NCBI GenBank assembly: GCA_022316685.1
Contig: JAKJHU010000132.1
Location: forward strand, 1,186,390-1,250,389
DNA: 64,000 nt
Reading direction: 5' to 3'
Source of the DNA: Progne subis subis
Lineage: Eukaryota; Chordata; Aves; Passeriformes; Hirundinidae
Numbering within the stretch: the stretch's first letter is position 1; each line of letters begins with the position of its first letter. Below are positions 12,501 through 23,500 of the stretch, one piece after another. A model generated the notes under the pieces. That model saw only the letters and a list, made by a program, of their open reading frames with translations. It made no database searches and had not been told where the DNA came from. The position numbers and the translations under genes are program-made.

Positions 12501-13594
12501 TCACAACCCATTCTCCACATCCCCTCCCACTCTGTCCCACAGGATGGCACAGCACTCTCGTGGCTGCAGGGGTGTGCCTGAAGAAAACAGCCAAAAAAAC
12601 CCACGTAAACAAACACCATTTCAGCTGCAATACTGCCTGGAAAAGCACCTGAGGAATCCTGTGTCAGAGCCTTCACTGAAACCTCCTGCTGCTGCCATAG
12701 AAAGCCAGATTTTAGAAGCTGTCTTTGGAATAATCAGCTCCCCGTTTGGCCAGATGTTTATCCTGAACTAGAAAACACCAGCAATGAGACAAAACCCCCT
12801 GAGGCTGCTCAAGGTTAAAGAGCATAAGCTTGTTGTAAATCTTGGATGCAGCATGACAGGCAGCTACACTCGTGCTCCCAGCATCTGCTGAGGCTTGCTG
12901 CGGCTTCTAATTCCCAATAAAAAAAAGTTGTGGAAAAGCAGGGACTGTGAAAAACATTAAAGAAACAGCAAAAAGCACTCCCACTGCTCCCTACTCAGGT
13001 TTCATCAGTGTCACAAATCCTACTTTTCTGGGCTGAAGTCGTACGAAAGCAGAGCCGAGGGCGTTGGAAAGGGCTGGAATTCCAGCGAACCGCCTAGCGA
13101 AGGGGAAATTGGAGGATAAGCCCGATTCCCTGCTCCTGCCCCCATTCCGACTTTCTCCACGTGCCTATTCCTTCCAAGAGCGCTCACGCGCGCCAGTGGC
13201 ACTGAACGAGGTGCTGGGATAACTCCTCCCGCACAGCGGCCGCTTCCACCGGGATGAGAAGTCCGGAAAAAAAACCCCCAAAACCCCAAAAACTCCCCAA
13301 ATCCTAAGCAACACCCGAACCAAACCCAAACAAAGCCTCAACCCACCCACCTACCGAGCCCCACTTGGAAAGGCCCCAGAGCAGCCCACAGGGGCACAGC
13401 AGGGACTCAGCACCGGGGGCTGCACCGCGGCGGCCCCACCGGCACCGACCCCCCGCGCCCGCCCCGCGGAGCCCCAGAGGGCCGCCAGCGCGCCCTGCCG
13501 TGCCGGGCGGCCGGCTCACCTTCTCCTCAACGCAGTTGACGATGATGGAGGGGTACTTGCGGCTGAGCCAGCGGAAGAAGGCCGGGACCCCCAT
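672..13594 (-). CDS. XRN2: 5'->3' exoribonuclease 2, 5' half of gene (17 exons, residues 1-555)
   Basis: XRN2 is the nuclear 5'->3' exoribonuclease that degrades the downstream RNA after poly(A) cleavage (torpedo termination) and trims pre-rRNA and other nuclear RNAs. Seventeen exons were assembled by hand; all junctions are GT-AG and phases agree. Visible parts: the N-terminal nuclease start ([16 protein letters not shown]), D54-M-N-G, A-I-D103-G, G-E203-G-E205-H-K, the D233/D235 pair in GADADLIML, a CCHC zinc knuckle C263-x2-C-x4-H-x4-C276, G-N-D345-F-L-P-H, and a basic stretch at 414-426. The D233/D235 numbering matches the catalytic aspartates known in mammalian XRN2, so the exon chain looks complete. 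The vertebrate protein is about 950 residues; the remainder lies left of the window. Exon 3 lacks one base as written (see its entry). Neighbour: KIZ lies upstream on the same strand. Confidence 0.97.
808..3045. other. XRN2: XRN2 intron 16
   Basis: A 2.2 kb intron. The only structure seen is an A/C-rich simple repeat at about 2180-2270, which also explains the phenylalanine-rich reverse-strand frames there. No other gene seen. Confidence 0.8.
2180..2270. repeat. A/C-rich simple repeat
   Basis: Imperfect AAAAC/AAAAAC units over about 90 bases in XRN2 intron 16. Confidence 0.85.
3046..3164 (-). CDS. XRN2: XRN2 exon 16
   Basis: Residues 471-509 plus two bases of R510. A serine-rich linker, then [19 protein letters not shown], an acidic tract with likely casein-kinase-type serines (inference from sequence). 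Confidence 0.95.
4192..4323 (-). CDS. XRN2: XRN2 exon 15
   Basis: Residues 427-470, a linker starting [18 protein letters not shown] with conserved [11 protein letters not shown] near the end. The donor TCT|GTGAGT is chosen because it keeps phase 0 with exon 16. Confidence 0.94.
4611..4655 (-). CDS. XRN2: XRN2 exon 14 (basic stretch)
   Basis: Residues 412-426, [16 protein letters not shown] 45-base exon encoding a lysine/arginine-rich segment typical of a nuclear localisation signal; that role is inferred from composition. Confidence 0.95.
5292..5399 (-). CDS. XRN2: XRN2 exon 13
   Basis: Residues 376-411, [20 protein letters not shown] through [15 protein letters not shown]. The donor lies directly after three GAT codons (GAT|GTAATT), confirmed by phase with exon 14. 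Confidence 0.96.
5489..5546 (-). CDS. XRN2: XRN2 exon 12
   Basis: Residues R356-G375 ([19 protein letters not shown]). Fifty-eight bases; the donor follows ACT-GGG. Confidence 0.97.
5642..5775 (-). CDS. XRN2: XRN2 exon 11
   Basis: Residues 312-355 plus two bases of R356. Contains [21 protein letters not shown]345 of GNDFLPH is a further conserved active-site aspartate. Confidence 0.97.
5872..5946 (-). CDS. XRN2: XRN2 exon 10
   Basis: Residues 287-311 ([20 protein letters not shown] then CVLRE). Seventy-five bases, phase 0 at both ends. Confidence 0.97.
6338..6495 (-). CDS. XRN2: XRN2 exon 9 (zinc knuckle)
   Basis: Residues A234-K286. Starts with catalytic D235 ([14 protein letters not shown]) and contains the CCHC knuckle [14 protein letters not shown] at 263-276. 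A run of 31 A's lies about 60 bases upstream of its acceptor (a T-run on the sense strand). Confidence 0.97.
6557..6587. repeat. A31 homopolymer
   Basis: Thirty-one A's on the plus strand; on the XRN2 sense strand this is a T-run about 60 bases upstream of the exon 9 acceptor. Confidence 0.95.
6667..6717 (-). CDS. XRN2: XRN2 exon 8
   Basis: Residues A217-D233 plus one base of A234. Only 51 bases; ends in CLCGAD, placing catalytic D233 at the exon end and D235 in the next exon. Confidence 0.97.
6820..6892 (-). CDS. XRN2: XRN2 exon 7
   Basis: Residues 193-216 plus one base of A217. Encodes [21 protein letters not shown]203 and E205 are catalytic acidic residues. Confidence 0.97.
7901..7990 (-). 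CDS. XRN2: XRN2 exon 6
   Basis: Residues 163-192, [20 protein letters not shown] and on to PGWKNLT. Ninety bases, phase 0 at both ends. Confidence 0.97.
8071..8129 (-). CDS. XRN2: XRN2 exon 5
   Basis: Residues G143-P162 ([19 protein letters not shown]). A short 59-base exon; the phase joins cleanly on both sides. Confidence 0.96.
8879..8990 (-). CDS. XRN2: XRN2 exon 4
   Basis: Residues 106-142 plus one base of G143. Encodes [20 protein letters not shown], an arginine-rich basic stretch conserved in XRN nucleases, then a charged helix. Confidence 0.97.
9100..9218 (+). mobile_element. CR1 LINE 3' end
   Basis: Sense-orientation CR1 tail: GGTTGGATGGAGCAACCTG, GTGGAAGGTGTTCCTG, TTAAGGTCCC, ending in CCAGTGATTCTGTG, the remnant of the CR1 terminal octamer repeat. 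It sits in XRN2 intron 3, just upstream of exon 4 in genomic order and antisense to XRN2. Confidence 0.8.
9269..9379 (-). CDS. XRN2: XRN2 exon 3 (one base short as written)
   Basis: Residues K68-V105 ([13 protein letters not shown]..., then the IVRPRR and YMAIDGV motifs with catalytic D103). The exon is 111 bases, but phase continuity needs 112. Codons read in frame to I81; then only four T's occur on the sense strand (A-run 9338-9341) where the conserved I-F-E-Y-I-D needs five, so the frame shifts and soon hits TGA. Both splice sites are intact and the sequence after the slip is conserved in the +1 frame. A sequencing or assembly error, or a rare allele, is far likelier than a true pseudogene, because the other 16 exons are clean. 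Confidence 0.93.
9460..9587 (-). CDS. XRN2: XRN2 exon 2
   Basis: Residues 26-67 plus two bases of K68. Carries [13 protein letters not shown], whose D54 is one of the metal-binding acidic residues of the family. The acceptor follows CATCCTCAG; the donor is AA|GTAAGA. Confidence 0.97.
9588..13519. other. XRN2: XRN2 intron 1
   Basis: A 3.9 kb first intron separating the start exon from the nuclease core. It holds a short CA repeat near 10614-10630 and AT-rich patches at 10900-11200. No recognisable exon or repeat family beyond that. The first 500 bases after exon 1 are still CpG-rich. Confidence 0.75.
13520..13594 (-). CDS. XRN2: XRN2 exon 1
   Basis: Residues 1-25, from the ATG at 13594 to a GAG-AAG|GTGAG donor, phase 0. 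The first residues [16 protein letters not shown] are the invariant XRN-family N-terminus, which fixes the start. The exon lies inside a CpG island. Confidence 0.97.
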
Positions 13595-13770
13595 GGCGGG
13601 AGCTGGACGGGCCGCGGCGAGTGGAACCGGCGGCACCGGCGCTTCCGGGGTCGGGGGGCGGCGCGGGGCATGCCGGGAAAGGAGGGAGGGCGGGGGGCCG
13701 CGGTCACGTGGGGCGCGCCCGGCGCCGCCGCCATGTTGGGTATTGGCTGAGGTGCCGCAATGGCGGCGTG
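13595..13770 (-). promoter_or_regulatory. XRN2: XRN2 promoter / CpG island core
   Basis: GC- and CpG-rich sequence upstream of the XRN2 ATG; the island itself spans roughly 13410-13800. Recognisable motifs: an ETS-type CTTCCGG at 13642-13648, an E-box CACGTG at 13705-13710, a YY1-like GCCGCCATGTTG at 13727-13738, a CCAAT box in reverse (ATTGG) at 13742-13746, and a second YY1-like AATGGCGGC at 13759-13767. No TATA box. This is a typical housekeeping promoter; the transcription start is probably within this interval but cannot be fixed from sequence. Confidence 0.8.
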
Positions 13771-13806
13771 AGGGGAGGCGGGGGCGTGAGGGGAAAGCCC
13801 TTCCCA

Positions 13807-13833
13807 CCCCCCCCCCCCCCCCCCCCCCCCCCC
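13807..13833. repeat. C27 homopolymer
   Basis: A run of 27 C's just upstream of the XRN2 promoter. The minus strand is a G27 run able to form G-quadruplexes. Its exact length in the assembly is doubtful. Confidence 0.93.
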
Positions 13834-16800
13834 AACGTGTCTGGGCAGGTCCTGGGGCACGAAAAGGACACGCAGCGGGGAAAAGCAAGGCTTGAGAGCA
13901 CAAAAGTGATATCCAAGAGGAAAAGCTAAGCCTGAAGGAGGGCTAACTCCTGAGACAGCCCCACTGCCGCACTCATGCTCAGCCAAGACACAAGGTGTGA
14001 CAGCTTCCCTTCAAAAACTGTAATAAACATGCAGTTTAACAGGAGGATCACCCTCCCTTAGCACCTTATTAAAAAGCAAGCATGAGGTTGTGCTGTGGGG
14101 TGCTTTAGGCAGTTTCCCAACAAGCCGATAATTTAGAGAGACATCGATAATTTATTTCAGCACTGTACGAGCTGCGTGCTCGGTGTATTCCCTAAATCCA
14201 GCCCAACCACCAGACTTCCAGCACCATTATTTATACTCAGAAATCCAGTGTTGGCAACTGCCCAAGCACAGCCCCTCTTTTAGGATTGATCAGTGATTTC
14301 CACATGAGTTATGTAACCCCAGCCAACTCTTCCACATGCTCAGGGGAAGGGTCTGCACCTCTTTTTGACTTGTAGGTGTGAGTTTTAGTGTTACAATGAA
14401 CCTGGTTCAGCTATAGGATACACGGAATTTGGGTGTTTTGCCAAGTTAGGAATGTACATGTAGGCATCAACATCTGGATTTACTACATCCATAAAGCTTG
14501 GTAGTTCCAGGGTATCTTTGAGGAAGGGATGCACTAATCAGGTCTCTACATGAAAGTATACAAAGGTCATACATTAAACATCCTGACTTCAGACAATTTT
14601 GACTTATCCCGCATCTGGCAACAGGAGTGATTCAGGGCATGGCTGCTCTGTGCCCACTGAGGGGATGTTTCCAGCGGGAAATGGCTCCACATGATTCATG
14701 AGAGCAGCACAAGGCAAAGAGCCCCTGTCCCCTCACTCTGCTTGTGGCATAAGCAAACACTGTTAATTTATAACATTTGACGGCACTGAAATGGAATTAA
14801 ACGGCTGGGAATTAAATGGGATTAACACAAGGCGGGTTTTGCTCTGCTGTGTCCCATCACTGTACACCAGCTCCCTTAGCAGGGCAGCCACAGGGCTGAG
14901 GACAGGGAACAGCAGCCTGGGAGTCATTAGCAAAAATAACAAAATCTCAGCAGTGCTTGTGGAGTCAATGCTGCTGATTTGGGGAGCGGAGGGGAACCTT
15001 AGTACCTAGTTAATTCTCTGTAGAACAAATTAACCCAATATTGTGTCTCTCATTATTCTTATCCTCACTTGGCTGTTGTTAAGCCATTTTCTGTTGTCGT
15101 TCCTCTCAATAAAATCTGTGACTTGAATAAATTTCCCCTGCAACTTTGTAGTGGCACCACACCTGTGGTATCAGCTGAAGATTGTCCTTTATCTGTTCCT
15201 TACAAAACGTTCCCTGATTGAAGCTTCTTATTTGTAGTGCTTCTCCTCCTGGAATTTTGTAGGGATGATGGCAGCTTAGCATGAACATTTTGTTTGTATT
15301 GATGGGCAATCAGTTGTTTTCCTGATAATACCAAAGAAAACAGAAGGCTAGCGGATGCAAATGAAACACGATCATCTTATCTTATAATTACTTGGGTAAA
15401 CAAGCACTGGAAAAAATAATACTGCAGCAGACAATTCCTTGAAAAGTTGCTCTGAGCATCAGCAGCTGCGCCAGGCCATGAGCCTGGGTCTCACCTGCCA
15501 ACTGCGCATCCATGAACACAGCACAGAGCGGCGCACCTGCGGCAGGAGCACTTCCTGCTCGGGCACTTTCCTCGGATGAGTGGCATGCCGATGGGAATCT
15601 GTTCGGGCTGTATTGATTCCAGTCCCCCTGTCCATCAGTGTCACCTGCCACCACTGCTGGGCTGCCGGCGTGACAGCTGTGAAGGAGCCTGGGGAAGTTG
15701 ACTGGCAGAATGTTTTGCATCTAATGAGTCTGTGCACAATAAGAGCATCATAAATAATGCTCTGGAGGAACCTGGCTATCGCTCCAACACCAAGAGGCAG
15801 AGATTGCCTGCGCACAGCTCTGCAGCCATCTGTCACCTGTCACAGGCCGCTGTCGGGGCTGAGCCGGAATGTGGCGGCGGAAAGCCCTACAGACTGGTGT
15901 CACGCAGCAGACAGAAAGCGGGCTGGCATTAGCACCCAGGAGTCATTCAGGAGGAGCTCAGAGCTGCAAAGACACTGTGCCACTGAGGCAACGTTCCTTG
16001 GCAGTGCAGGCTACTGGATTTTTCCAGTGGGGCTGCTCCTCCTCTCCACCCACCTCCCAGACCTTGAACAATGTCCCCAACCCCACAGCACAGGGCTTTC
16101 TCTGCAGGCAGCAATCCCACAGGACATGGGGAGTTGGGTGGTAGAAAGGACATTAAAGCCCTCAGTAAAGTCTGGTTTTAGTCACAAAGTCACAAAATCA
16201 CTAGGTTGGAAGACAGTTTTCAAGATCATTGAGTCCAACCCATACCCTAACACCACCTCAACTAAACCATGACACTGAGTATCACATCCAGTCTTTTTTT
16301 AGACACATCCAGGGATGGTGACTCCACCACCTCCCCAGGCACACCATTCCAGTACTTTATCACTGTTTCTGTAAGAAACTTTTTCCTAATATCCAACCTG
16401 TATTTCCCTTGGTGCATCTTAAGATTGTGTTCTCTCATTCTGGCAGTTGTTGCAGTCCTTTAGTTGAGCTCAGTAGCCTCCTAGGATGTCAGCTCTGGTT
16501 ACAGACTCACCCAGCTCCATCCTTGGCACAGCAGTTTTCCCAGTTCCCAGAACATTTCAGGCTGCACCCTCACTGATGGCAGACTGAAACCCAGAGCAGC
16601 TGGCTATGCCAAAGGTTCCTGCTCGGTTCCAAGCCTTCTGCTAAGTAATTTCATGCTGTTGAGCTCTCAGCCTACACATTCCACTTATTAAACGGAATGT
16701 TGTTCCCATTTCTAGCTGGGTTTTGAAGGATTGGGGTGCAGAGATTGGTGCCCGTGTTGGGAGACGTGGGGCTGCAGCACAGGCACAGCTTAATTGGGGT

Positions 16801-17319
16801 GCTGCTTTCTCCTTTTGAACTTGTCATCATTTATGAACAGCTTTAACATGTCCCCTGGTTTCTCCCTCCCAAAGAAAATCTCATGTTTAATGAACTTAAT
16901 TTTAGATAAAAGGAATGAAAAGAAGAAAATTAAAAATGCATGAAGCTCCTGGAGTCATCCAATTACTGTGATGTCCACACAGCAATGACAGCACAGATTT
17001 CACAAAGCAAGGAAAAGCAGGAAAACACTAGGGCTTGCCACATGTAAATGCTGCTCTGTTCCAAAATGTGCCAAATTACAAATGGATACTTTATGCATTT
17101 ATTTTTCTTGATCTGTTGCAGAAGAAGATAAAGATCAAACATGCTGGTCCGCCCCAGCAGTGCTTGTCTGCATACCCACAATGCTTGTCTGTTTCTTCCC
17201 AAACCCCATCTAGCGTTGGAGTCCCAATATTGGGATGCCACAAGCCTCGGGAGGGGATTGTCACAGAATAGTGTTCCTGTCAGAGCAGGAAAACACTGCC
17301 AGTCAGAGAGAGCACATAG
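13834..17319. other. Spacer between XRN2 promoter and KIZ 3' end
   Basis: About 3.5 kb with no supported gene. Open frames near 15388-15836 and 15757-16272 overlap on both strands, lack splice context and resemble nothing I know. The CR1 copy at 16184-16462 is the only element identified. The short spacing suggests KIZ termination lies close to XRN2 regulation. Confidence 0.75.
16184..16462 (-). mobile_element. CR1 LINE 3' end, about 280 bases
   Basis: Antisense CR1: begins with a degenerate TCACAAAGTCACAAAATCA tail, then CACTAGGTTGGAAGA, GAGTCCAACCCATACCC, CCAGGGATGGTGACTCCACC and TTTTTCCTAATATCCAACC. The best-preserved CR1 copy in the window, located between KIZ and XRN2. Confidence 0.85.
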
Positions 17320-17341
17320 ACAATGTATAGGACCCATTATG

Positions 17342-17347
17342 TTTATT
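17342..17347 (-). terminator. KIZ: KIZ poly(A) signal AATAAA
   Basis: TTTATT on the plus strand, i.e. AATAAA on the KIZ strand, 120 bases after the stop codon. Cleavage would fall near 17320-17330. The 3' UTR is short. Confidence 0.7.
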
Positions 17348-17466
17348 TGGTATTTAAAATTTTCCTTGCCAATAAAGTGACAAGCAGTGCTTCAGCCTGT
17401 GGCACACTCATTGTGTAAAAGAAAATACAGTTTGTTTCTTCCCTCCCAAAAACCAGTGAGAGAATT

Positions 17467-17570
17467 TCAGTCATAGAAGTCATCGAAGTCGTCTGATTCT
17501 GTGCTATGGGTCTGTGGGCGCAAAGCAGCCTCGAGCTCAGAGCTGCTGTCGTCAGATTCACCCCAGAACG
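17467..17570 (-). CDS. KIZ: KIZ exon 11 (last coding exon)
   Basis: Residues A441-D474 and TGA: FWGESDDSSSELEAALRPQT, HSTESDDFDDFYD. The acidic DDFDDFYD terminus is the strongest identification mark of the gene. Acceptor CACCTGCAG|CG. Confidence 0.92.
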
Positions 17571-20500
17571 CTGCAGGTGAGGAGACAGAAAGCAGAGGTG
17601 TAAAACCATTTCCGTGGTCGTGCCATTTGTCACAGTGATCAGCATGGGACAACTCTCCCGAGGCTGACTGAGGGCTGGGAGTTGGGAGCCCAGCCCCAGG
17701 TGTGTGTGTCCAGCGTGGTGTCTGGCAGCGGAGTGGCTGTGCTGGACAGCGGCCTCATTCAGCACTCCCACTCCATTGTGCTGCAAGGTAGCCAGGCAGA
17801 ACATTTCCACTCCAAGCAATTTACTTGACCAGCTGCTGCCTGAATTGCAGCTTTGTCTATTCTCTTCCCCTTTCTCTCCACTACTTGACCCTGCAGTGAA
17901 GCCACCAGCGGACCATGACATCACAGAGTTGGCACAAAAATAGCAATGACATCACAAGTGAAAAATCAGCACTTTGCGACTAGATCAGATCCAGGCAGGT
18001 CTGAACTCAGTGGAGCACATGGCTTTAACCTTAGGCTCTGGGAATCAGCAACCCTTTTCACTGACAGCAGCAGAATCCCACGGCAGTTCGGAGTGCCTAA
18101 GAGATTTCTGGAGATGTGAATTCTTTTGACCCATGGATAGGACAGAGCGGGAAGCGTGGTGCATGAAGTCAGGGCCACAGTGGCTGACAGAGCCACACTC
18201 TATTGTTCCCACCCAATCCAGGGGCTGCTTGCTGTCCAAAGGCAGCCAGGATGAGGCCCAGGGCTCAGCCAGGGACAGCGGGAGGAGGAAAGCTGTCATG
18301 CTCACACAGACACTGTGGCTTCTGTTTGAGGCACTTTGGTGCCTCTGACGGCACTAGCTCCATGAACACCTTATCTACAAATGCAGCAGCTGCATCTTTC
18401 ATCCTCCATCCCTGGCCTCCTGGGCAGCAGGGCTGCGCTCCACCGGGAACATCAGAGCCAGCCCTGTGGTCGCTCCCATGCTGAACAGCTCTGAGACAGG
18501 AAAGGGGCCAGGGACATCAGAACCTTTCAAGTACCACCAAAGCAGCCGTCCTTGATGGCATCCTGTACCTCAGTTCAATGCCACACTATAAACCGAGCCA
18601 TTCTAGACTGTCAGCACCCAGAGCAGGGTTTCGGGTGGAAGACATCCTGGCTCCCTGTGCTGCCTCACTGGCAGAAGGCTCCATCAGAGGCAGCTGCAGG
18701 GCCCAGTGGGTCTTGCAGGGGGTAAAGGGGGAACTGGAATGTGTGGGCAGCAAAAACAGCAGGGTCCAGATGCCAATTCAGAACAAAACCAGCCTGGCTA
18801 CAGACAAAACCATCCAGCTGCACCCACCCATGTCCCGGGTCACAGGGATGACCAAGGAACCCACAGGTTTCTCCTTCTCCAGGCTCCCTCCACCTGCTGT
18901 TCACTGGTGTTTGATTAAACCCTGCAAAGATCCCAATCCATTCCACACCACCCGCTCCACAAACACCTCCTCTCTCTGCCCTGGATCTGTCATCCTCAGC
19001 TCCCTGCTGGCTGCCACAAGAGACAGGGAAATTCCATGCTTTCTTTTCTCTGTACTTTATACAGGTCATAATGTTGTTTTGGGAGGGCTTCTATGGTATA
19101 AATTTAACTAGAAAGACACTGATTTTCAGTAGCATAACATTTGTCTCTTACCTTTGGATTTTATGGCAGTTACTGTTTCCTTCCGCAGTTCAGTTCTGTA
19201 AAACATTTCAAATAATCAGCACAATGTCTCAAAATAAAAAAACCTAAGTGGATTTTTAAAAAAATACTGTGAAATGGTTTTAAAAACCACCAACCCAGTA
19301 ACTTCTGTAAGTTAACTTCTTTTTTTTTTTCAAATAACTATTTAATCATGGACTTCTTCACCTAAAAGGTGGAGAAATTCATGTGCAGGAGGGACACTGG
19401 TCCAGCTGTTCCTGAAGTCATTCCCTGGTAACAGCACAGATTTACACCAGCACTGAGTTAATGTACAGAGGAGCAGGGCCCTGCCGACTTTCAGAGCATG
19501 CAAAGTATGGAAGGACAAAATCCAAACAAAAACAAATCTCCCCCAGTGCTGCTCCCTGCACTTTCTCCCTGTGCGCTCCTCCGGGCTCGGCACTGTCCCC
19601 TGGCCCCATGGCAATGTGCAATCTCTGCTGCCTTTGATCTACCTTGATGTGTGTGCAGCCCGAGCCTGCTCTGCTAAATGGCTGCTCTTGTGTCTGGAGC
19701 ATCACAGACCCTTTTGAATCTCTCAAACAAGCTGGAATCATTTTGATCTTTTGTGTGCAGCACATGCATTGTGTTGGGGCTGGGGAATAATCGCACGGGG
19801 CAAACACAGGGGAGAATTAACTGTTACAGCAGCAATCCTGTAAGAAGCTCCAAAAATAAAGCTTCAGCTGATTTTAATAAGGAAGATCAAATAGGAGATA
19901 TCTGGGACATCACTGGGCCAACCAGTGAAATATAAGCCAGTGTCAAGGTGCAGTTTGAAGCTGTGGCCTCAGTCACAACAGGACCCTCTGAAATGTCTGT
20001 GATTTGCTGCATTTCATTCAAAAAGGTGGTAGCCAATACAGAAGTGCCTAAAGTGCGGAGCTGCAAATATTCCACTATTGTGAAGGCATTTGTGAAGGAG
20101 ACAAAAAAAAGCAGGGATGATTCCTTGCTTGTGTTACCCTCGGTATTCAGTCAGAATTTGGAATTGCAGCTGCACATGTAAAGTTTCACACATTGCAGCT
20201 ACCAGTGCTGCAGCTGCTCTTCCTTTTAACCCAGAGAAAGCTCCCATTATTTAAATCCTGTTTCCTCTCCAAAGGCTCCCACTTTGCAGACAGAAATTCC
20301 CGGAATATTAAACACAGCCCAAGTTCCACCAAGGGCACCAAACCAAGGCAGAAGTGCTAGTACCAAGTGACAGCTCTGGCAGAGTACTAACAGTGATGTA
20401 GCTCATTATAACCTTATTCAGAAAAAACTTTAAACTGTTGAGCTTCAAAGGTTTCTCCAACATTCCTTTAGTGTGCTATCCCACCGCCTTTCCCTTTTAT

Positions 20501-23500
20501 TCCAAGCAAAACTCCACACTGCCTCATACTCTCACTTCTCCTTCAAAGGCCTTCACTCGACAGGATATTCAGAGAGGATTTGAAGCTGGAGTCTCCGGGC
20601 TGATCCTGCTGAACACCCTGAGCTCCTGCTCCCTTTGGCCAGATCTCCTGGTCCTCAGCACTTCCCAGGAAGTGCTCCACACATCCCAGGCTCAGCCCAT
20701 AAAATGTGCTCAAGAGGCTGTGCTGTTTTTCTCGGGGTGTGGAGCAGCAAAACCAGTTGTTGCTGAGCTGCAGCTGGCGAGGTTCCTCCTGTGGATGCTG
20801 GCACAGGAACCACTTCAAGTAGCTGAGGAAATCAGGGGGCAGCAGGCACTGCTTCCCCTTGACCACATCCCAGCCTGCTGCTAGGAGGGGAGCTTGGGGT
20901 TCCTGGGATTTCCAGTTAGATTCTCACAAAAGCCATTTGACAACTGAGTTTGTCAGTTCTGTTCCACTTCTCTCCACGGATCAACCCCACCAACGAACAC
21001 CAGCAAGTCAGTGCTTTGGGTCCAGTGCTGAGGATCACCAGCGAGGATTACCCACATCTCAGGGCTCGGTCTTCCAGATCCAGCTGAAGGATCTTTGGAG
21101 AAAGGACCACCATGGCCGTAGGAGCATCTGGAGACCTTCCCACTGCCACCCCAGCTTCCCACTAAGAGGAAGAGCAAAGCTGGCAGGACAGCAGGGAGAG
21201 AGATGTTTGTGTTTTAACAAACACCATTTGTTTCCTGAGGTTCATCTTCCTGGGGCTAACCTACCAGGTGTGGATTGGGGTTCACTTCCCAAAGAGCCCA
21301 GAGCCAAAGCCAAGCACAGCCAACCTAGAGAAGGGAGATGGGGACAGGGTGGCAGCAAAGGCTCAGCAGGAGAGCTGTGAGCACAGGGAAATGCCGGGCA
21401 GATAAGGAAAATAGAGCGAGGGCATCAGAGAGGCCAGAGGGGGAATGGCAGCTCCCAGTGACCAAGCCTGAGAAATGCTGCAGGGGATAAATTCTGGGGT
21501 GAGGTGTGCAAAGCTGGGGAGAAGCAGCAGCACCTCCACGTCACGCAGCAGCTGTGCTCAGCAGCCCTGGCCGTGGCAGCACTCACCCAGCAGCTGCAGC
21601 ACACAATGGGCAAGACCTCTACCAAGACATTTTTGGGCTATAAATGGAGCCAGGCTGGTTCCAGCACCTCCACTAATCCCCTGTTGTGACCCTCCGATAT
21701 CCATTTCTACATTTGCTTCTTCCCTAAAATAATTCCAAACTGAACCCAGGCTCTGTCAAAGGAAAAACCCAAACCAGTTTCACTTCAAAGAGCCTTTTAA
21801 TCTCTCAATTTCTCTGATGAAACAGGCTTTTTGTATTGAAGATGCTGCAACTGTAAGGAATGAAAAAGCTCCAAGAAAATATTTTTTCCTCTATAAAGAA
21901 AACTAATACTAAGAGGAAAATGCCAGGACAACAACAGCCAAGTTAATCAAGGGGGCTTGCTGGAAAACAAGCAAGTTACTGTGGCCTGAGGGTCTTCTTG
22001 CTAAAGCACCCATTGAACTTTTATGTTTTAGTGTCAAGCAAAAAAGACACCCCAAAAATTTGGGAAATCCTAAATGCCACAATTTCCCACCCTGGAAAAA
22101 GCAAGTACCTATAGTACCTATTCTGCACAGTGTCACATAAGGCAGTATAAACTCAAAAGTCCATTCATCATGCTAGAGCTGGAGTAATAACACTGAATTT
22201 CAGTAATTAGACTGTGAGTAGGACGATCCTTATTTTAGGATACAAAGATTTCTATCGAGCTGCATCTAAGACCAGTCTCTGTTTGGATTCACCATGCTGG
22301 AGAAAAAAACCCCCACTGACACAAAGATGCATCACAGCACTGTGAGGAAGCTGTGCGGGGGCAGTGCCAAAAAATCCACTGTTCCCTCTGTGCTCGGCTG
22401 GCAGATGTTGGTGCCTCTCCCCACAAACCTGGCAGGGCACCGTGACCCCAACAGCTCTGCTTGTTCAGCAGCTGGGGGTGCAGGCAAAGGAAACAAAGCT
22501 CACACAAACAGCTGGAACGACAGAGAATCCTGCTGGAATTTTCAGTCAGCTTCTTACAGAAGCCATTTAACAACTGGAATTACATTTGGGGAATAAAACC
22601 ATTGGATCCTGCCTGGTTTCTGGGTCCACCTCCCAGGAATCCAGACCAACGAGATGGCACTTTTCCTGGATTTCCAAGGGAAATGTGTTTGTGCATGTCC
22701 TGAGCACTGCCAGCCCCAAAGCTCTGGGATGTCTCCTCAGAGCACAGCGTTTTTTTGGTGTTGGGACTGGTTTGGGGTGGGGGAGCAAGGGATGTGCAGA
22801 GCCTGAGTGCCCCCCGATGGCCAAAGCCAATGGGCCCGGGAACGATTAAGAGATGAATTTGACTCTGCCAACTTCTATTTGCATATCACTACAGCTGTGT
22901 TGGGCAACAGGGCTGAAAACCAGCCTTCAGAGACACCCCTCAGAGTCCTTCCAGCAGATTAATTAAAGTTTAAAATACTTTACACCATGTTGGTGTCCTG
23001 ACAAATCCAAAGTGGGCTTTGGTTCTCAGCTAATAACACACCTTCAATCTCCAGATTATTTGGAAACGAGACAGCACAAACACGTCAAAGAAAAATAAAA
23101 TGCCTGCATCCAAAATGGGGAATTCCCAGAAAGCGAGTGACCTCCACTGGCTGCATCCATTGCTACAGGCCCCTGGAATGCCACACACATCGCTGCCCAC
23201 CCGCCTGTGCTTGCTGGCAGCCTCAGACCTGACTTCTGATACCTTCTCCCCCAGGACCATGTAATTTAATGCCTTCTCGTCTGCTGCAGCACTTTGACAT
23301 GCCACCCAAAGGTGCATCTCCGTGCATGGAAATATTTCCCCGGGAAAGTAAAGGAGCCAGAGAAAAGCAGTTTTCTTGTTGGAGGTAGAGCAGGCGGCAT
23401 TTCTGGGAGAAGAGGAAGCTCTGGCATGCACTACCGAACAAAAGGGAACAAGTGGTCTTTACTCAGAGAGCAGCTTCCTATTAAGACTCACTCCGTCGTA

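Noticed and set aside
13365..13986. Long open frames on both strands across the XRN2 promoter
   Set aside because: CpG-island composition removes stop codons; only the XRN2 exon 1 frame has family similarity.
15388..16272. Frames of 110-171 codons between the two genes
   Set aside because: Conflicting strands, no exon signals, partly running into a CR1 copy.
20438..21380. Plus-strand frames of 148 and 173 codons in KIZ intron 9
   Set aside because: No promoter, splice or similarity support; sequence texture is ordinary intron.
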